Program-made: the position numbers and the translations under genes | Source: Shouchella shacheensis | Lineage (GTDB): Bacteria; Bacillota; Bacilli; Bacillales; Bacillaceae_D | Length of the DNA: 64,000 bases | Direction of reading: 5' to 3' | Assembly (NCBI RefSeq): GCF_001484965.1 | Contig: NZ_LLYY01000008.1 | Coordinates: forward strand, 62,001 to 126,000 | The notes under the pieces: model-generated | Databases searched by the model: none | Told to the model about the DNA's origin: nothing | What the model saw: only the letters and a program-made list of their open reading frames with translations | Shown here: positions 43,863-52,283 of the stretch, one piece after another | Numbering within the stretch: the first letter of the stretch is position 1 | Layout of the letters: each line of letters opens with the position of its first letter

Positions 43863-45236
43863 ATGAAAAAACAAGAAGCACCCGTACAGAAAAATGAAAC
43901 CGTGACGGTGACAATTGAGGACTTATCCCATGACGGTTCAGGAGTCGCGAAAGTCAGTGGGTATGCCCTCTTCATCCCTAAAACAATCCCAGGAGAGAAG
44001 GCGACAGTGAAAGTCGTCAAAACAAAAAAGGGCTACGGCTTTGCTCGTCTCATCAAGATCGAGACTGAAAGTGATGACCGCGTAGACCCTCCGTGTCCGC
44101 TTTTTCAGCGCTGCGGCGGTTGCCAAATCCAGCACATCGATTACCCAGCACAGCTGCGCTATAAGCAGAAACAAGTGAAAGACGTGATCACGCGTGTGGC
44201 AAAACTGCCCAATGTTACTGTACATGGAACGATCGGCATGGACGACCCGTGGCGCTACCGCAACAAAGCCCAAGTGCCCGTCGCTTATCAAGACGGAGAA
44301 TTCGTCGCCGGCTTTTACGAAAAACGAAGCCACCGCATCGTCGACATGGAGGAGTGCATCATTCAGAATGAGCACAACGATGCCGTCATTCATATCGTGA
44401 AAAAGCTCGCTCAAGAATATGGCATTCATGCCTATGACGAAGCCAGCCACTGTGGGACATTGCGCCATATCGTTGCTCGTTACGGGAAATCAACCGGGCA
44501 AGTGATGGTCGTTCTTATCACAAAAGGCGCTGAGCTTCCGCACAAACAGAAGCTGATTGAAGCCATTCGCGAGAAAGTTCCAAACGTCAAGTCCATCATG
44601 CAAAACGTTAATTCCAAGCGTACAAACGTGATCTTCGGCGATAAGACGAAGGTTCTCTGGGGCGAAGAACACATCTACGACGAGATTAACGGCATTCGCT
44701 TTGCGATTTCCGCTCGCTCCTTCTACCAAGTCAACCCAGATCAAACGAACCGTCTCTACGGCAAAGCGCTTGAATACGCGAATCTCACCGGCTCCGAGAC
44801 GGTAATTGATGCCTACTGCGGCATCGGCACCATCTCTCTCTTCCTTGCCAGAAAGGCGACGCACGTCTACGGCGTAGAAGTGATTCCAGAAGCGATCACC
44901 GACGCCAAGCGCAACGCCAAGCTGAACGGTCTAACCAACGCTGAATTCGCTGTCGGAGAGGCGGAAAACGTCATGCCGTGGTGGCACGCACAAGGCGTGC
45001 GCCCGGACGTCATCGTTGTCGACCCGCCACGCAAAGGCTGTGACGAGAAGCTGCTTGAGACGATGATTGCGTTGAAACCGAAGCGGATTGTGTATGTGTC
45101 CTGTAATCCAGGGACGTTGGCAAGGGACTTGCGGATTTTGGAAGACGGCGGGTACCAGACGAAGGAAGTGCAGCCGGTGGATATGTTTCCGCAGACGACG
45201 CATGTGGAGACAGTTACTTTGTTAGGGCGGAATTAA
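43863..45236 (+). CDS. rlmD: 23S rRNA (uracil-C5)-methyltransferase RlmD (RlmCD/YefA type)
   Basis: A 457-residue RNA m5U methyltransferase of the TrmA/RumA family. N-terminal TRAM domain (about 10-65), iron-sulphur cysteines in [17 protein letters not shown] motifs [29 protein letters not shown] and the nucleophilic Cys in [14 protein letters not shown]. In Bacillus subtilis YefA, the gene after dgkB, modifies U747 and U1939. ATG 43842 is possible but has AGGAAA too close; ATG 43863 is preceded by GGAG. A TACAAT box at 43820 is a probable -10. Confidence 0.92.
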   Translation: MKKQEAPVQKNETVTVTIEDLSHDGSGVAKVSGYALFIPKTIPGEKATVKVVKTKKGYGFARLIKIETESDDRVDPPCPLFQRCGGCQIQHIDYPAQLRYKQKQVKDVITRVAKLPNVTVHGTIGMDDPWRYRNKAQVPVAYQDGEFVAGFYEKRSHRIVDMEECIIQNEHNDAVIHIVKKLAQEYGIHAYDEASHCGTLRHIVARYGKSTGQVMVVLITKGAELPHKQKLIEAIREKVPNVKSIMQNVNSKRTNVIFGDKTKVLWGEEHIYDEINGIRFAISARSFYQVNPDQTNRLYGKALEYANLTGSETVIDAYCGIGTISLFLARKATHVYGVEVIPEAITDAKRNAKLNGLTNAEFAVGEAENVMPWWHAQGVRPDVIVVDPPRKGCDEKLLETMIALKPKRIVYVSCNPGTLARDLRILEDGGYQTKEVQPVDMFPQTTHVETVTLLGRN

Positions 45237-45330
45237 CAGTATCAATGCGTTTAATCAACGGCGACCGCAAGTGGACAAGGCAATAACGAAGGATAGACGC
45301 CATAAAAAACAAAGCAGAAAAGGGGATACA

Positions 45331-46806
45331 ATGACAAAGAAGGTAGAAACAACCGAAACAGGATGGAACTTTGACAATAGTTATGCTCGTCTGCCGAAGT
45401 CATTCTTTAGCAGCCTCAACCTAGATCCTGTACACTCACCGGAGCTGGTTATTTTCAATTCTTCATTGGCAACATCCCTTGCGTTGAACGCTGAGGCGCT
45501 GCAAAAAAATGATGGTGTAGAGGTGCTTGCTGGCAACCAGGTCCCCGAAAGCGGTCTGCCTCTAGCTCAAGCTTATGCCGGACATCAATTCGGGCATTTT
45601 ACGATGTTAGGGGATGGACGGGCGCTGCTGCTTGGCGAGCAGATCACTCCCCAAGGCGAGCGAATGGATATTCAGCTAAAGGGTTCAGGAAGAACACCCT
45701 ACTCACGTGGAGGCGATGGGCGAGCGGCACTTGGACCGATGCTGCGCGAACACATCATCAGCGAAGCCATGCACGCGCTTGGTATCCCTACCACCCGTAG
45801 TCTCGCAGTCGTCTCAACAGGAGAAGCAGTAATCCGCGAAACGAACTTGCCGGGAGCCATTCTGACTCGCGTGGCGGTCAGTCATTTGCGCGTGGGCACC
45901 TTTCAGTACGCAGCAGGATTGGGCAATGTTGAGGACCTTAAGGCCTTGGCTGATTACACACTACAAAGACATTTTCCAGACGTTGATACTACTGAGAATC
46001 GCTATCTTTCCCTGCTTCAGGAAGTGATCAAGCGTCAAGCCGCATTGTTGGCCAAATGGCAACTCGTTGGCTTTATTCACGGGGTGATGAACACCGACAA
46101 CATGGCGATCAGTGGCGAAACGATTGATTATGGTCCGTGCGCCTTTATGAATACCTACGACCCAGCAACGGTCTTCAGTTCCATTGATACACAAGGTCGC
46201 TACGCCTATGGAAATCAGCCGTATATGGCCATTTGGAACCTCGCAAGATTTGCGGAAACCCTGTTGCCGCTGCTGCATGATGAACAAGAGCAAGCGGTCA
46301 AATTGGCCGAGCAGGCGATTTCAGATTTTCAAGAATTGCATATTCATCATTGGCATAAGGGAATGAGAAACAAGCTTGGACTGTTTAACGAAGAGAAAGA
46401 AGATGAAGCATTGATTAAAGACCTTTTGAGCCTGATGCAGAAGCATCAGGCGGACTATACCAATACGTTCCGTGCATTAACGTTTGATCAACTGGAAGAG
46501 ACGGCTCTGTCTGGGACCGAAGAGTTTAATCAGTGGCATGAGCAATGGCAGGAGAGACGGGGCAGACAGCAGGAATCGAACGAAGACTCACAGCAGCTGA
46601 TGAGAAACAGCAATCCTGCGGTTATCCCACGCAACCACCGGGTAGAAGAGGCGCTGGAAGCCGCAGTAGAGCAAGGAGATTACAGTGTGATGGAGCGGTT
46701 GCTTGCTGTTCTTTTGCGTCCATATGCGCACTCTCCTGAACAGGAAGAATACGCGAAACCGCCTGAGCCGTCAAATCAACCGTACCGCACGTTTTGTGGG
46801 ACTTGA
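45331..46806 (+). CDS. selO: Protein adenylyltransferase SelO (YdiU)
   Basis: A 491-residue pseudokinase-fold AMPylator. It contains [37 protein letters not shown] (nucleotide-binding Lys and Arg), [23 protein letters not shown] (metal-binding Asn and Asp), and ends in YRTFCGT, where the penultimate Cys region corresponds to the selenocysteine site of vertebrate SelO. The frame opens at 45271, but ATG 45331 with AAAAGGGGATAC before it fits the conserved N-terminus. SelO transfers AMP to redox proteins under oxidative stress in studied bacteria. Confidence 0.93.
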   Translation: MTKKVETTETGWNFDNSYARLPKSFFSSLNLDPVHSPELVIFNSSLATSLALNAEALQKNDGVEVLAGNQVPESGLPLAQAYAGHQFGHFTMLGDGRALLLGEQITPQGERMDIQLKGSGRTPYSRGGDGRAALGPMLREHIISEAMHALGIPTTRSLAVVSTGEAVIRETNLPGAILTRVAVSHLRVGTFQYAAGLGNVEDLKALADYTLQRHFPDVDTTENRYLSLLQEVIKRQAALLAKWQLVGFIHGVMNTDNMAISGETIDYGPCAFMNTYDPATVFSSIDTQGRYAYGNQPYMAIWNLARFAETLLPLLHDEQEQAVKLAEQAISDFQELHIHHWHKGMRNKLGLFNEEKEDEALIKDLLSLMQKHQADYTNTFRALTFDQLEETALSGTEEFNQWHEQWQERRGRQQESNEDSQQLMRNSNPAVIPRNHRVEEALEAAVEQGDYSVMERLLAVLLRPYAHSPEQEEYAKPPEPSNQPYRTFCGT

Positions 46807-46835
46807 TAGACGGATTTTATGAATCATGAGTTAGG

Positions 46836-46866
46836 GGCCCTGTTGATTGATGGAAGCAGGGTCTTT
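46836..46866 (+). terminator. Weak terminator after selO
   Basis: GGCCCTG-14 bases-CAGGGTC then TTTAAA. Confidence 0.45.
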
Positions 46867-46941
46867 AAACTAAAAAGCAAAGCTCTTCTCTTCTTGAAGC
46901 AAGGCCAGTAATCACGTACACTAGTCAGAAGGAGTGATAGG

Positions 46942-47085
46942 ATGAGACCTTTACAGATTTCCGAAGAAACAGCGCTGGCATTATCGAAGTCTTTGAATGT
47001 ACCGATCGAGCAAATCATGCATATGCCGCAGCATATCTTACTGGCAAAGCTTGCCGAGCTAGAGAAAAAAGAAGAGCAGGACTAA
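46942..47085 (+). CDS. YycC-like small protein
   Basis: A 47-residue protein starting MRPLQISEETALALSK and ending in a charged tail KLAELEKKEEQD, matching the Bacillus YycC family in length and the PEEQIMHMPQHILL-like core (here PIEQIMHMPQHILLAKL). AGAAGGAGTGATAGG lies directly before ATG and a strong terminator follows, so it is a monocistronic gene. Function unknown in the family. Confidence 0.8.
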   Translation: MRPLQISEETALALSKSLNVPIEQIMHMPQHILLAKLAELEKKEEQD

Positions 47086-47092
47086 GAAAGCT

Positions 47093-47127
47093 GATTCCTC
47101 GTAATCGTATGAGGAATCAATTTTTTT
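47093..47127 (+). terminator. Terminator of the yycC-like gene
   Basis: GATTCCTC-10 bases-GAGGAATC, AA, then seven T. Confidence 0.8.
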
Positions 47128-47195
47128 AGGAGATGTCATGGTACGGAATGAATGCTCTGCGTTTTTTAAAACAGTACGAGGAAGGAGCATAAAGG

Positions 47196-47678
47196 ATGAT
47201 AAACGATTCAGATTTGAAGCATCTGCGACGTTGTATTGAATTAGCAAAGGTTGCTCTAGAGAAAGGGGACGAGCCATTTGGTTCCGTTCTTGTCTCAGCT
47301 AACGGAGACGTGCTTGCGGAAGACCATAACCACGTTGCAGGTGGTGACCATACCCAACACCCGGAAATTGCCTTGGCGCGTTGGGCAGCCGGGAATATGA
47401 CATCTCAAGAAAGAAGCAAGGCGACAGTATATACCTCGGGCGAACATTGCCCGATGTGCGCAGCGGCCCACGGCTGGGTGGGTTTGGGTCGGATCGTTTA
47501 TGCCAGTTCGTCTGAGCAGCTGGTACAATGGTTAAGTGAAATGGGAATGACTGAATCGCGCGTTCGTCCTCTTTCAATCCAAGAGGTTGTTCGTGATACC
47601 TCAGTAGACGGACCTGTTCCTGAACTCGCGGAGCAAGTTCGCCAACTCCATCGCCAATCTAACGCGAGGAGACGTTAG
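47196..47678 (+). CDS. Nucleoside deaminase family protein
   Basis: A 160-residue zinc-dependent deaminase of the cytidine/guanine deaminase fold. The proton-shuttle motif is HPE (usually HAE) in TQHPEIALARWA near residue 51, and the second metal motif is CPMC in GEHCPMCAAAH near 87. Related to guanine deaminase GuaD and tRNA adenosine deaminases; the substrate is uncertain. GAGGAAGGAGCATAAAGG lies before ATG. Monocistronic. Confidence 0.82.
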   Translation: MINDSDLKHLRRCIELAKVALEKGDEPFGSVLVSANGDVLAEDHNHVAGGDHTQHPEIALARWAAGNMTSQERSKATVYTSGEHCPMCAAAHGWVGLGRIVYASSSEQLVQWLSEMGMTESRVRPLSIQEVVRDTSVDGPVPELAEQVRQLHRQSNARRR

Positions 47679-47744
47679 GGGCACTACGAAAAAGGATTGA
47701 ACTTAGACAAATAAATGAGGGGAAAAACGGAGATGATATCGCTC

Positions 47745-47773
47745 TTGTTCTGATATCGATATTTTGATAAAAT
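47745..47773 (+). promoter_or_regulatory. Promoter of the toxin-antitoxin pair
   Basis: TTGTTC (47745-47750), 17-bp spacer, TAAAAT (47768-47773). GATATC occurs at 47735 and 47752 and ATATAT-rich repeats cover the start, plausible antitoxin autoregulation sites. Confidence 0.5.
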
Positions 47774-47804
47774 ATATGTATATTAAAGGGAGGGGTGAGC
47801 GATA

Positions 47805-48068
47805 ATGCCGAACATCAGGCCAAGCTCGGATCTTAGGAATAAATATAATGAAATATCTAAATTTTGTCATGAACATTCTGAGCCAGTCTACATTACTAAG
47901 AATGGCGAAGGAGATCTGGCTGTAATGAGTATCGAGACTTATGAACGCCTTGTTGGAAAGTTTGAATTATATAAACTGCTTGATGAGGGTATGGAAGCGG
48001 TAAAAGAAAATAGAGTAAAGCCGTTTCGTGAAACCGTAACAGATATTCAGAAAGGGCTGCCAGAGTGA
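47805..48068 (+). CDS. Type II antitoxin, Phd/YefM family
   Basis: An 87-residue antitoxin: N-terminal DNA-binding Phd/YefM fold (residues 1-55, NIRPSSDLRNKYNEISKFC ... PVYITKNGEGDLAVMSIETYERL) and a C-terminal tail that should wrap the toxin. GGGAGGGGTGAGCGATA precedes ATG. Its stop codon overlaps the toxin start by four bases, the classic coupled arrangement ensuring antitoxin is made first. Confidence 0.92.
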   Translation: MPNIRPSSDLRNKYNEISKFCHEHSEPVYITKNGEGDLAVMSIETYERLVGKFELYKLLDEGMEAVKENRVKPFRETVTDIQKGLPE

Positions 48069-48379
48069 AGTCCTATCACTTGGTTATTACGGAGCCTGCA
48101 GAAGCCGATTTAAAAGAAATTGCGGATTATATTGCAAAAGAGTTGCAGGAACCTTCCACCGCTCAATATATAATTTCAACAATTACGGAAGCTGTTTTAG
48201 ATTTGGAGCAGATGCCTAAACGACATGCACTGGTTGCAGATGGACGGTTAGCCAATGAGGGTGTAAGAAAAGTATTGATTGACAACTATATCGCTTTTTA
48301 CGTAGTTTCTGAAGAAAATCAGTCAGTCGCGGTTATCAGAATTCTTTACGCTAGACGGAACTGGAACCATTTATTATAG
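48065..48379 (+). CDS. Type II toxin, RelE/ParE family
   Basis: A 104-residue RelE/ParE-fold toxin: ITEPAEADLKEIADYIAKEL (helical hairpin), VRKVLIDNYIAFYVVSEENQSVAVIRILYARRNWNHLL (beta sheet with terminal basic and aromatic residues). RelE-type members cut mRNA on the ribosome, ParE-type members inhibit gyrase; the sequence does not decide which. GTG start overlaps the antitoxin stop. Confidence 0.9.
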   Translation: MKSYHLVITEPAEADLKEIADYIAKELQEPSTAQYIISTITEAVLDLEQMPKRHALVADGRLANEGVRKVLIDNYIAFYVVSEENQSVAVIRILYARRNWNHLL

Positions 48380-48429
48380 GGTGTTAAGGCTAAACCGCTT
48401 ACTAGTCCTAAAAACGCAATTTTCCAACA

Positions 48430-48468
48430 AGAGCCTGTTTTGATCAACTCTTTTCAAAAGCAGGCTCT
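48430..48468 (+). terminator. Hairpin terminator after the toxin-antitoxin pair (family member 1)
   Basis: AGAGCCTGTTTTGA ... TCAAAAGCAGGCTCT then AATTTT. Closely related hairpin at 52219. Confidence 0.65.
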
Positions 48469-48552
48469 AATTTTAGTGACAGTTAAAAATATCTAATTGC
48501 ATAAGCGCAACCAAGATTTTCGCCACGAAGGCTTGGCTGATCTCCAAGCCTT

Positions 48553-50304
48553 CTAAGGAAGCTGATTCCCCTCCTTGGTTAGCTGCTGTTCCGCAAACTC
48601 CAGGTACAGAGGGTGGGATTGAATTAATTCCTCATGGCTGCCGCTTCCTGTGATTCTCCCTTTATCAATGAAAATGATGTTGTCTGCATCCACGATGGTT
48701 GATAATCGATGGGCAATCACGAAAGTCGTCCGGCCTTCCATGAGCCTTGTCAATGCTTGTTGCACCATCCCTTCGGATTGACTGTCCAAACTGGCCGTCG
48801 CTTCATCCAGCATGAGAATATTGGGATCCCGCAAAAAGGCGCGGGCAATGTTGATTCGCTGTTTCTGCCCGCCGGACAGCCTCACCCCACGTTCTCCCAC
48901 TACCGTGTCCAGCCCTTTTTCGAAGGATTGGATAAACCCCTCTGCATACGCCATCTTCGCAACTTCCCACAACCGCTCCTCTGGAATCATTGCTGCACCC
49001 GGCAATCCATACGTTAAATTATCCCGTATTGATCCATCCATCATCGCACTTTCCTGAGAAACATAGCCGATTTGTTTGCGCCAAGCATGTAAAGACAGCT
49101 GGTGAATCGGTGTTTCACCAACACGGATTTCTCCGGCATCTGGTTCATAATAACGCTCCAATAAGGAAAACAGGGTCGTTTTCCCCCCACCGCTAGGGCC
49201 AGCAAAGGCAATTTTTTCACCTGGCAAAGCGGAGAACGTGATGTGCTGCAAGACGGATTCCTTATGATCATAGGAAAAAGATACATTCTCCACACACACA
49301 GGTTGATTCGCTATGTCCTGGTCGATTCCTTCCTGACCCGTTTCATCCGGCGTTTCCAAGATAGTGATGATTCGTTCCGTCGCTCCCTTTGCTTTTTGCA
49401 GCTGGGTGAAAAACATGGCGAATGAGGTGATTGGAAATACAATTTGAAAAAGGTAGAGCAAAAATGCGACCAATGAGCCGGTAGACATGGATCCTTCAGC
49501 GACGCGAATCCCTCCATAACCGATAATCGCAACAATGACCACCATAACGATGAAATACATAAGCGGGCCAACGAGAGCAAGGATCCTTGCTTCCTTCAGG
49601 CCGAAGCCAAGCAATTTCTCGATTCCTTTCAGACCTCTTTGTGCTTCGGAGGACTCAGCAGTCGACGATTTAACCAGGCGCATTTCGCTGATCGTCTGCT
49701 GGATGCTACCGGAGAAGGTCGCTGTTTCATCCTGCAGGCCACGGGATATGTTGGCCATCTGTCCACCAAGTGGGATCATAATAGCGATGGTGACAGGGAC
49801 TGCAAACAGCATGATCACGGTCATTTGCCAATCCATGAACAAAAGTATCGTGACAGCCCCAATAATCGTAATCAGCCCCGAAATAAACTGAGGAAAATAC
49901 TGGGATATTAAGTCTTTCACAATCCCTGTATCGTTGACGACTCGGCTTACCGAGGCACCACTTGCCTGCTCGTCAAAATAGCCAACCGGCAAGCGGATCA
50001 TCTTCAGCCACATCTGATTCCGCAGTCCGGCGACAATCTTCTGCCCGGTCGCAGCAAGCAAATACGTGGATACCCCATCGATCACAGCCTGCACAATAAA
50101 AACCGCGCCAATCGTGATCATCAGCCCGACTCCCAAAGCCTCCACAGAGAAACCGTCCACTAGCTCTCTCGTTAAAAGGGGAATAATTAAGCCAACAAGG
50201 GTGGTAAGAATGCTGCCAATCAGCCCGACTGTGAGCGCCAGCTTGGGAATATTGGTGGTTAATATAAGGGATAGGAACGGTTTTAAACTCGCTTTTTTCT
50301 GCAT
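48553..50304 (-). CDS. ABC half-transporter, multidrug exporter type (BmrA-like)
   Basis: A 583-residue ABC exporter with six membrane helices (1-320) and a C-terminal ATPase: Walker A GPSGGGKTTLFSLL near 372, Q-loop QIGYVSQESAMMDGSI, signature LSGGQKQRINIARAFL near 475, Walker B LMLDEATASLD, and H-loop VIAHRLSTI. It should work as a homodimer exporting hydrophobic compounds. Transcribed behind the MerR/TipAS regulator, 46 bases downstream, so drug-inducible. A palindromic GAAGGCTTGG/CCAAGCCTTC hairpin overlaps its 3' side (48527-48553). Confidence 0.92.
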   Translation of the reverse strand: MQKKASLKPFLSLILTTNIPKLALTVGLIGSILTTLVGLIIPLLTRELVDGFSVEALGVGLMITIGAVFIVQAVIDGVSTYLLAATGQKIVAGLRNQMWLKMIRLPVGYFDEQASGASVSRVVNDTGIVKDLISQYFPQFISGLITIIGAVTILLFMDWQMTVIMLFAVPVTIAIMIPLGGQMANISRGLQDETATFSGSIQQTISEMRLVKSSTAESSEAQRGLKGIEKLLGFGLKEARILALVGPLMYFIVMVVIVAIIGYGGIRVAEGSMSTGSLVAFLLYLFQIVFPITSFAMFFTQLQKAKGATERIITILETPDETGQEGIDQDIANQPVCVENVSFSYDHKESVLQHITFSALPGEKIAFAGPSGGGKTTLFSLLERYYEPDAGEIRVGETPIHQLSLHAWRKQIGYVSQESAMMDGSIRDNLTYGLPGAAMIPEERLWEVAKMAYAEGFIQSFEKGLDTVVGERGVRLSGGQKQRINIARAFLRDPNILMLDEATASLDSQSEGMVQQALTRLMEGRTTFVIAHRLSTIVDADNIIFIDKGRITGSGSHEELIQSHPLYLEFAEQQLTKEGNQLP

Positions 50305-50350
50305 AGAAATGTCTCCTCTTTGGTATCTTTAGCAGGCATGGGCAGGAGGG

Positions 50351-51136
50351 TTACTGTTCCTCCTTTCCTGTCAGCATTTCTGTTTGTTTCATATAATATT
50401 CGATAGCCTCATTCAGCCATTTTTCCTCCTCTGCTGTAAATGGAGAGGGAACAAGATCCTCCAGCTTCTCTATCTCCTTTTCGTCTAATTCTACGCTGCC
50501 AAGCATTTGAATGGCATCTTCCCCCAAGTAGGAGAAAGAAAATTGAATATACGATTCAATCATTTCTTGCACCTTGGGGCTGTCAATTGGTTCCCCGGCC
50601 AGTTTTTTCAATTCCGTGGAAAACTGGATAAATTCTTTTTCAAAAGCCAGCTTCTCCTCTTCTGTTTTATTATAGAGGGTGTCGATCATATCACCAGGAA
50701 AATATTCTTTCATCCACTCCATTTGGGTTTGTTCTGTCTGCATGTTGCTGATTAGGCTCATTAGCACGGAGCTGTCTATTTCCCCTTCTGTTTCCAGTAA
50801 TTTGGTGGTTCTTTTAATGGCAGCGATGGATGCTTCCATCTGCGCTTTCTTTTCTTCCAATACTTGCAGGTGCAAAGTTAACGTCTGGTTCAGATCCACG
50901 GTGAAGCTTGGCTCGTGCAGGATTTCTCCTATTTGTTCCAGACGATACCCTAAGAACTTGAGCGTAATAATTTTGTGCAGGATCAGAACATCTTCATCTG
51001 TGTAAATGCGGTGCCCGGAACGGGGATGTTTTTGCGGCTGCAATAGGCCAATGTCATCATAATAATGCAGGGTTCTTACCGACACCTTCGTACGTTTTGA
51101 AAAGTCACCAATCGTATAGCTGTTGCATTTTCCCAT
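50351..51136 (-). CDS. MerR-family regulator with TipAS ligand domain
   Basis: A 261-residue regulator: MerR helix-turn-helix (residues 6-75, YTIGDFSKRTKVSVRTLHYYDDIGLLQP), dimerisation coiled coil (about 80-125) and a TipAS-like helical drug-binding domain (about 135-255). TipAL/Mta relatives bind drugs and activate efflux genes. AGGAGGAATTCC precedes ATG. It heads an operon with the ABC exporter and has a textbook MerR promoter, so it should activate its own operon when bound to a compound. Confidence 0.9.
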   Translation of the reverse strand: MGKCNSYTIGDFSKRTKVSVRTLHYYDDIGLLQPQKHPRSGHRIYTDEDVLILHKIITLKFLGYRLEQIGEILHEPSFTVDLNQTLTLHLQVLEEKKAQMEASIAAIKRTTKLLETEGEIDSSVLMSLISNMQTEQTQMEWMKEYFPGDMIDTLYNKTEEEKLAFEKEFIQFSTELKKLAGEPIDSPKVQEMIESYIQFSFSYLGEDAIQMLGSVELDEKEIEKLEDLVPSPFTAEEEKWLNEAIEYYMKQTEMLTGKEEQ

Positions 51137-51169
51137 TGGAATTCCTCCTGGTTACCATTGTCTACCTTG

Positions 51170-51200
51170 ATTATAAGACCTCACGTAACTGGAGGTGCAA
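51170..51200 (-). promoter_or_regulatory. MerR-type promoter with 19-bp spacer and operator
   Basis: Minus strand: TTGCAC (51200-51195), 19-bp spacer, TATAAT (51175-51170). The spacer contains ACCTC ... GAGGT (51178-51196, ACCTCACGTAACTGGAGGT on the plus strand), the dyad class bound by MerR-family activators, which untwist over-long spacers. Confidence 0.85.
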
Positions 51201-51345
51201 GGGGGTTTATGAAAAATTAGGAAGAATGCGAGCTTCAGATGTTGAGAATCAACCAATATTAGCCGCAGCAGGCAGGATTTCTTTGATAAAAACAGAAGTT
51301 CGTATAGACAATCTACATCTACACTCAGAAAAGGAGCGAACCGTT

Positions 51346-51777
51346 ATGAACTCGATTCACTTAATTTGTTTAGCCGTTAACGACATAGGAACCTCTTTAA
51401 AGTTTTACCGAGACGGGCTTGGTTTTAAAACATCCGCCGAGGGAGAGACTCCCGCGATTGTATTTTTCAATAATGGCGGAACCAAGCTAGAGCTTTTTCC
51501 GCTCACAGAGCTGCAAAAAGAAATTGGCGAGGCTGCAGCAGACGTGTCAAGTGGTTTTCCACGGTTCACGCTTGCCCATAATGTGAAGCACAAGCAAGGA
51601 GTGGACGAGCTGTTAAAGCGGGCGGAAAAGGCTGGGGCGACGATCGTAGCGCCGGCAAAAACGACCGATTGGGGAGGGTACAGCGGCTACTTTACCGATC
51701 CAGACGGGTTCTTTTGGGAAGTGGCGTACGGGGCTGACTGGAGGTTTGATGAACATGATATGTTGGTGATTGAGTAG
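51346..51777 (+). CDS. VOC (glyoxalase/bleomycin resistance) family protein
   Basis: A 143-residue protein of the vicinal-oxygen-chelate fold: two beta-alpha-beta-beta-beta units, starting SIHLICLAVNDIGTSLKFYRDGLGF and with the second unit at GYSGYFTDPDGFFWEVAYG. Metal-ligand positions His5 and Glu near 130 are present. The frame runs upstream to 51097 across the MerR promoter; ATG 51346 with AAAAGGAGCG before it is the proper start. Next gene begins directly after its stop codon. Substrate unknown. Confidence 0.85.
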   Translation: MNSIHLICLAVNDIGTSLKFYRDGLGFKTSAEGETPAIVFFNNGGTKLELFPLTELQKEIGEAAADVSSGFPRFTLAHNVKHKQGVDELLKRAEKAGATIVAPAKTTDWGGYSGYFTDPDGFFWEVAYGADWRFDEHDMLVIE

Positions 51778-52206
51778 ATGGATGCGAAGAGTTTTCTGTA
51801 TGCCGCAGAGATGACCGATCAATTAACGACGGTGATCAGGGAAGCGGACCTTCATCGTCCGCTTGTACCCGAGCTTGGCACGCCGTATCAGCTGTTCTGT
51901 CACTTGATTCGCGTGCGCGGGGTGTATCGTAATGGGTTGATCTCAGGGAAAGTAGAATTTCCCGGCGAACGCATCACTACACAGAATCCCATAGAAGACC
52001 TCCGAAAAAGCAGAGAGGTACTTGCGGAAGCGATTAAAAACACTAGCATTGCAGAGGTGTACTGGGGAGAGGATATGCTTAGCCCTTTCGAATTAATAGG
52101 CGCGGCGATACAACATGAGGGCATTCATCAAGGGCAGTGGCAGCTGGCTTTAAAACAGGCAGGCGTTGAGATTCCTGGGCAATGGGGGAAGGAGTGGGCA
52201 TTATAG
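51778..52206 (+). CDS. DinB-like family protein
   Basis: A 142-residue four-helix-bundle protein of the DinB/YfiT-like metalloenzyme superfamily. Metal His candidates are seen in LFCHLIRVRG near 40 and IQHEGIHQGQW near 115 (HEGIHQGQ is typical). ATG abuts the stop codon of the VOC gene, so translation is coupled. Many family members are thiol transferases or of unknown function. Confidence 0.82.
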   Translation: MDAKSFLYAAEMTDQLTTVIREADLHRPLVPELGTPYQLFCHLIRVRGVYRNGLISGKVEFPGERITTQNPIEDLRKSREVLAEAIKNTSIAEVYWGEDMLSPFELIGAAIQHEGIHQGQWQLALKQAGVEIPGQWGKEWAL

Positions 52207-52218
52207 GAACTCAATGAA

Positions 52219-52260
52219 AAGAGCCTGCTTTGAAAAAAGATTGCTCAAAGCAGCCTCTAA
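52219..52260. terminator. Bidirectional hairpin between dinB-like and cotA genes (family member 2)
   Basis: AGAGCCTGCTTTG ... CAAAGCAGCCTCT. On the minus strand CAAAGCAGGCTCTTTTC gives a fair terminator for cotA. Sequence resembles the hairpin at 48430. Confidence 0.65.
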
Positions 52261-52283
52261 TTATTCAGAAACGTTTTATTTCC

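Noticed and set aside
43712-44020. N-terminal extension of the aldehyde dehydrogenase
   Set aside because: It overlaps the divergent rlmD start and is not part of the family; ATG 43711 is supported.
51097-51345. N-terminal extension of the VOC gene
   Set aside because: It covers the MerR promoter and operator; ATG 51346 has a strong ribosome site and the family N-terminus.
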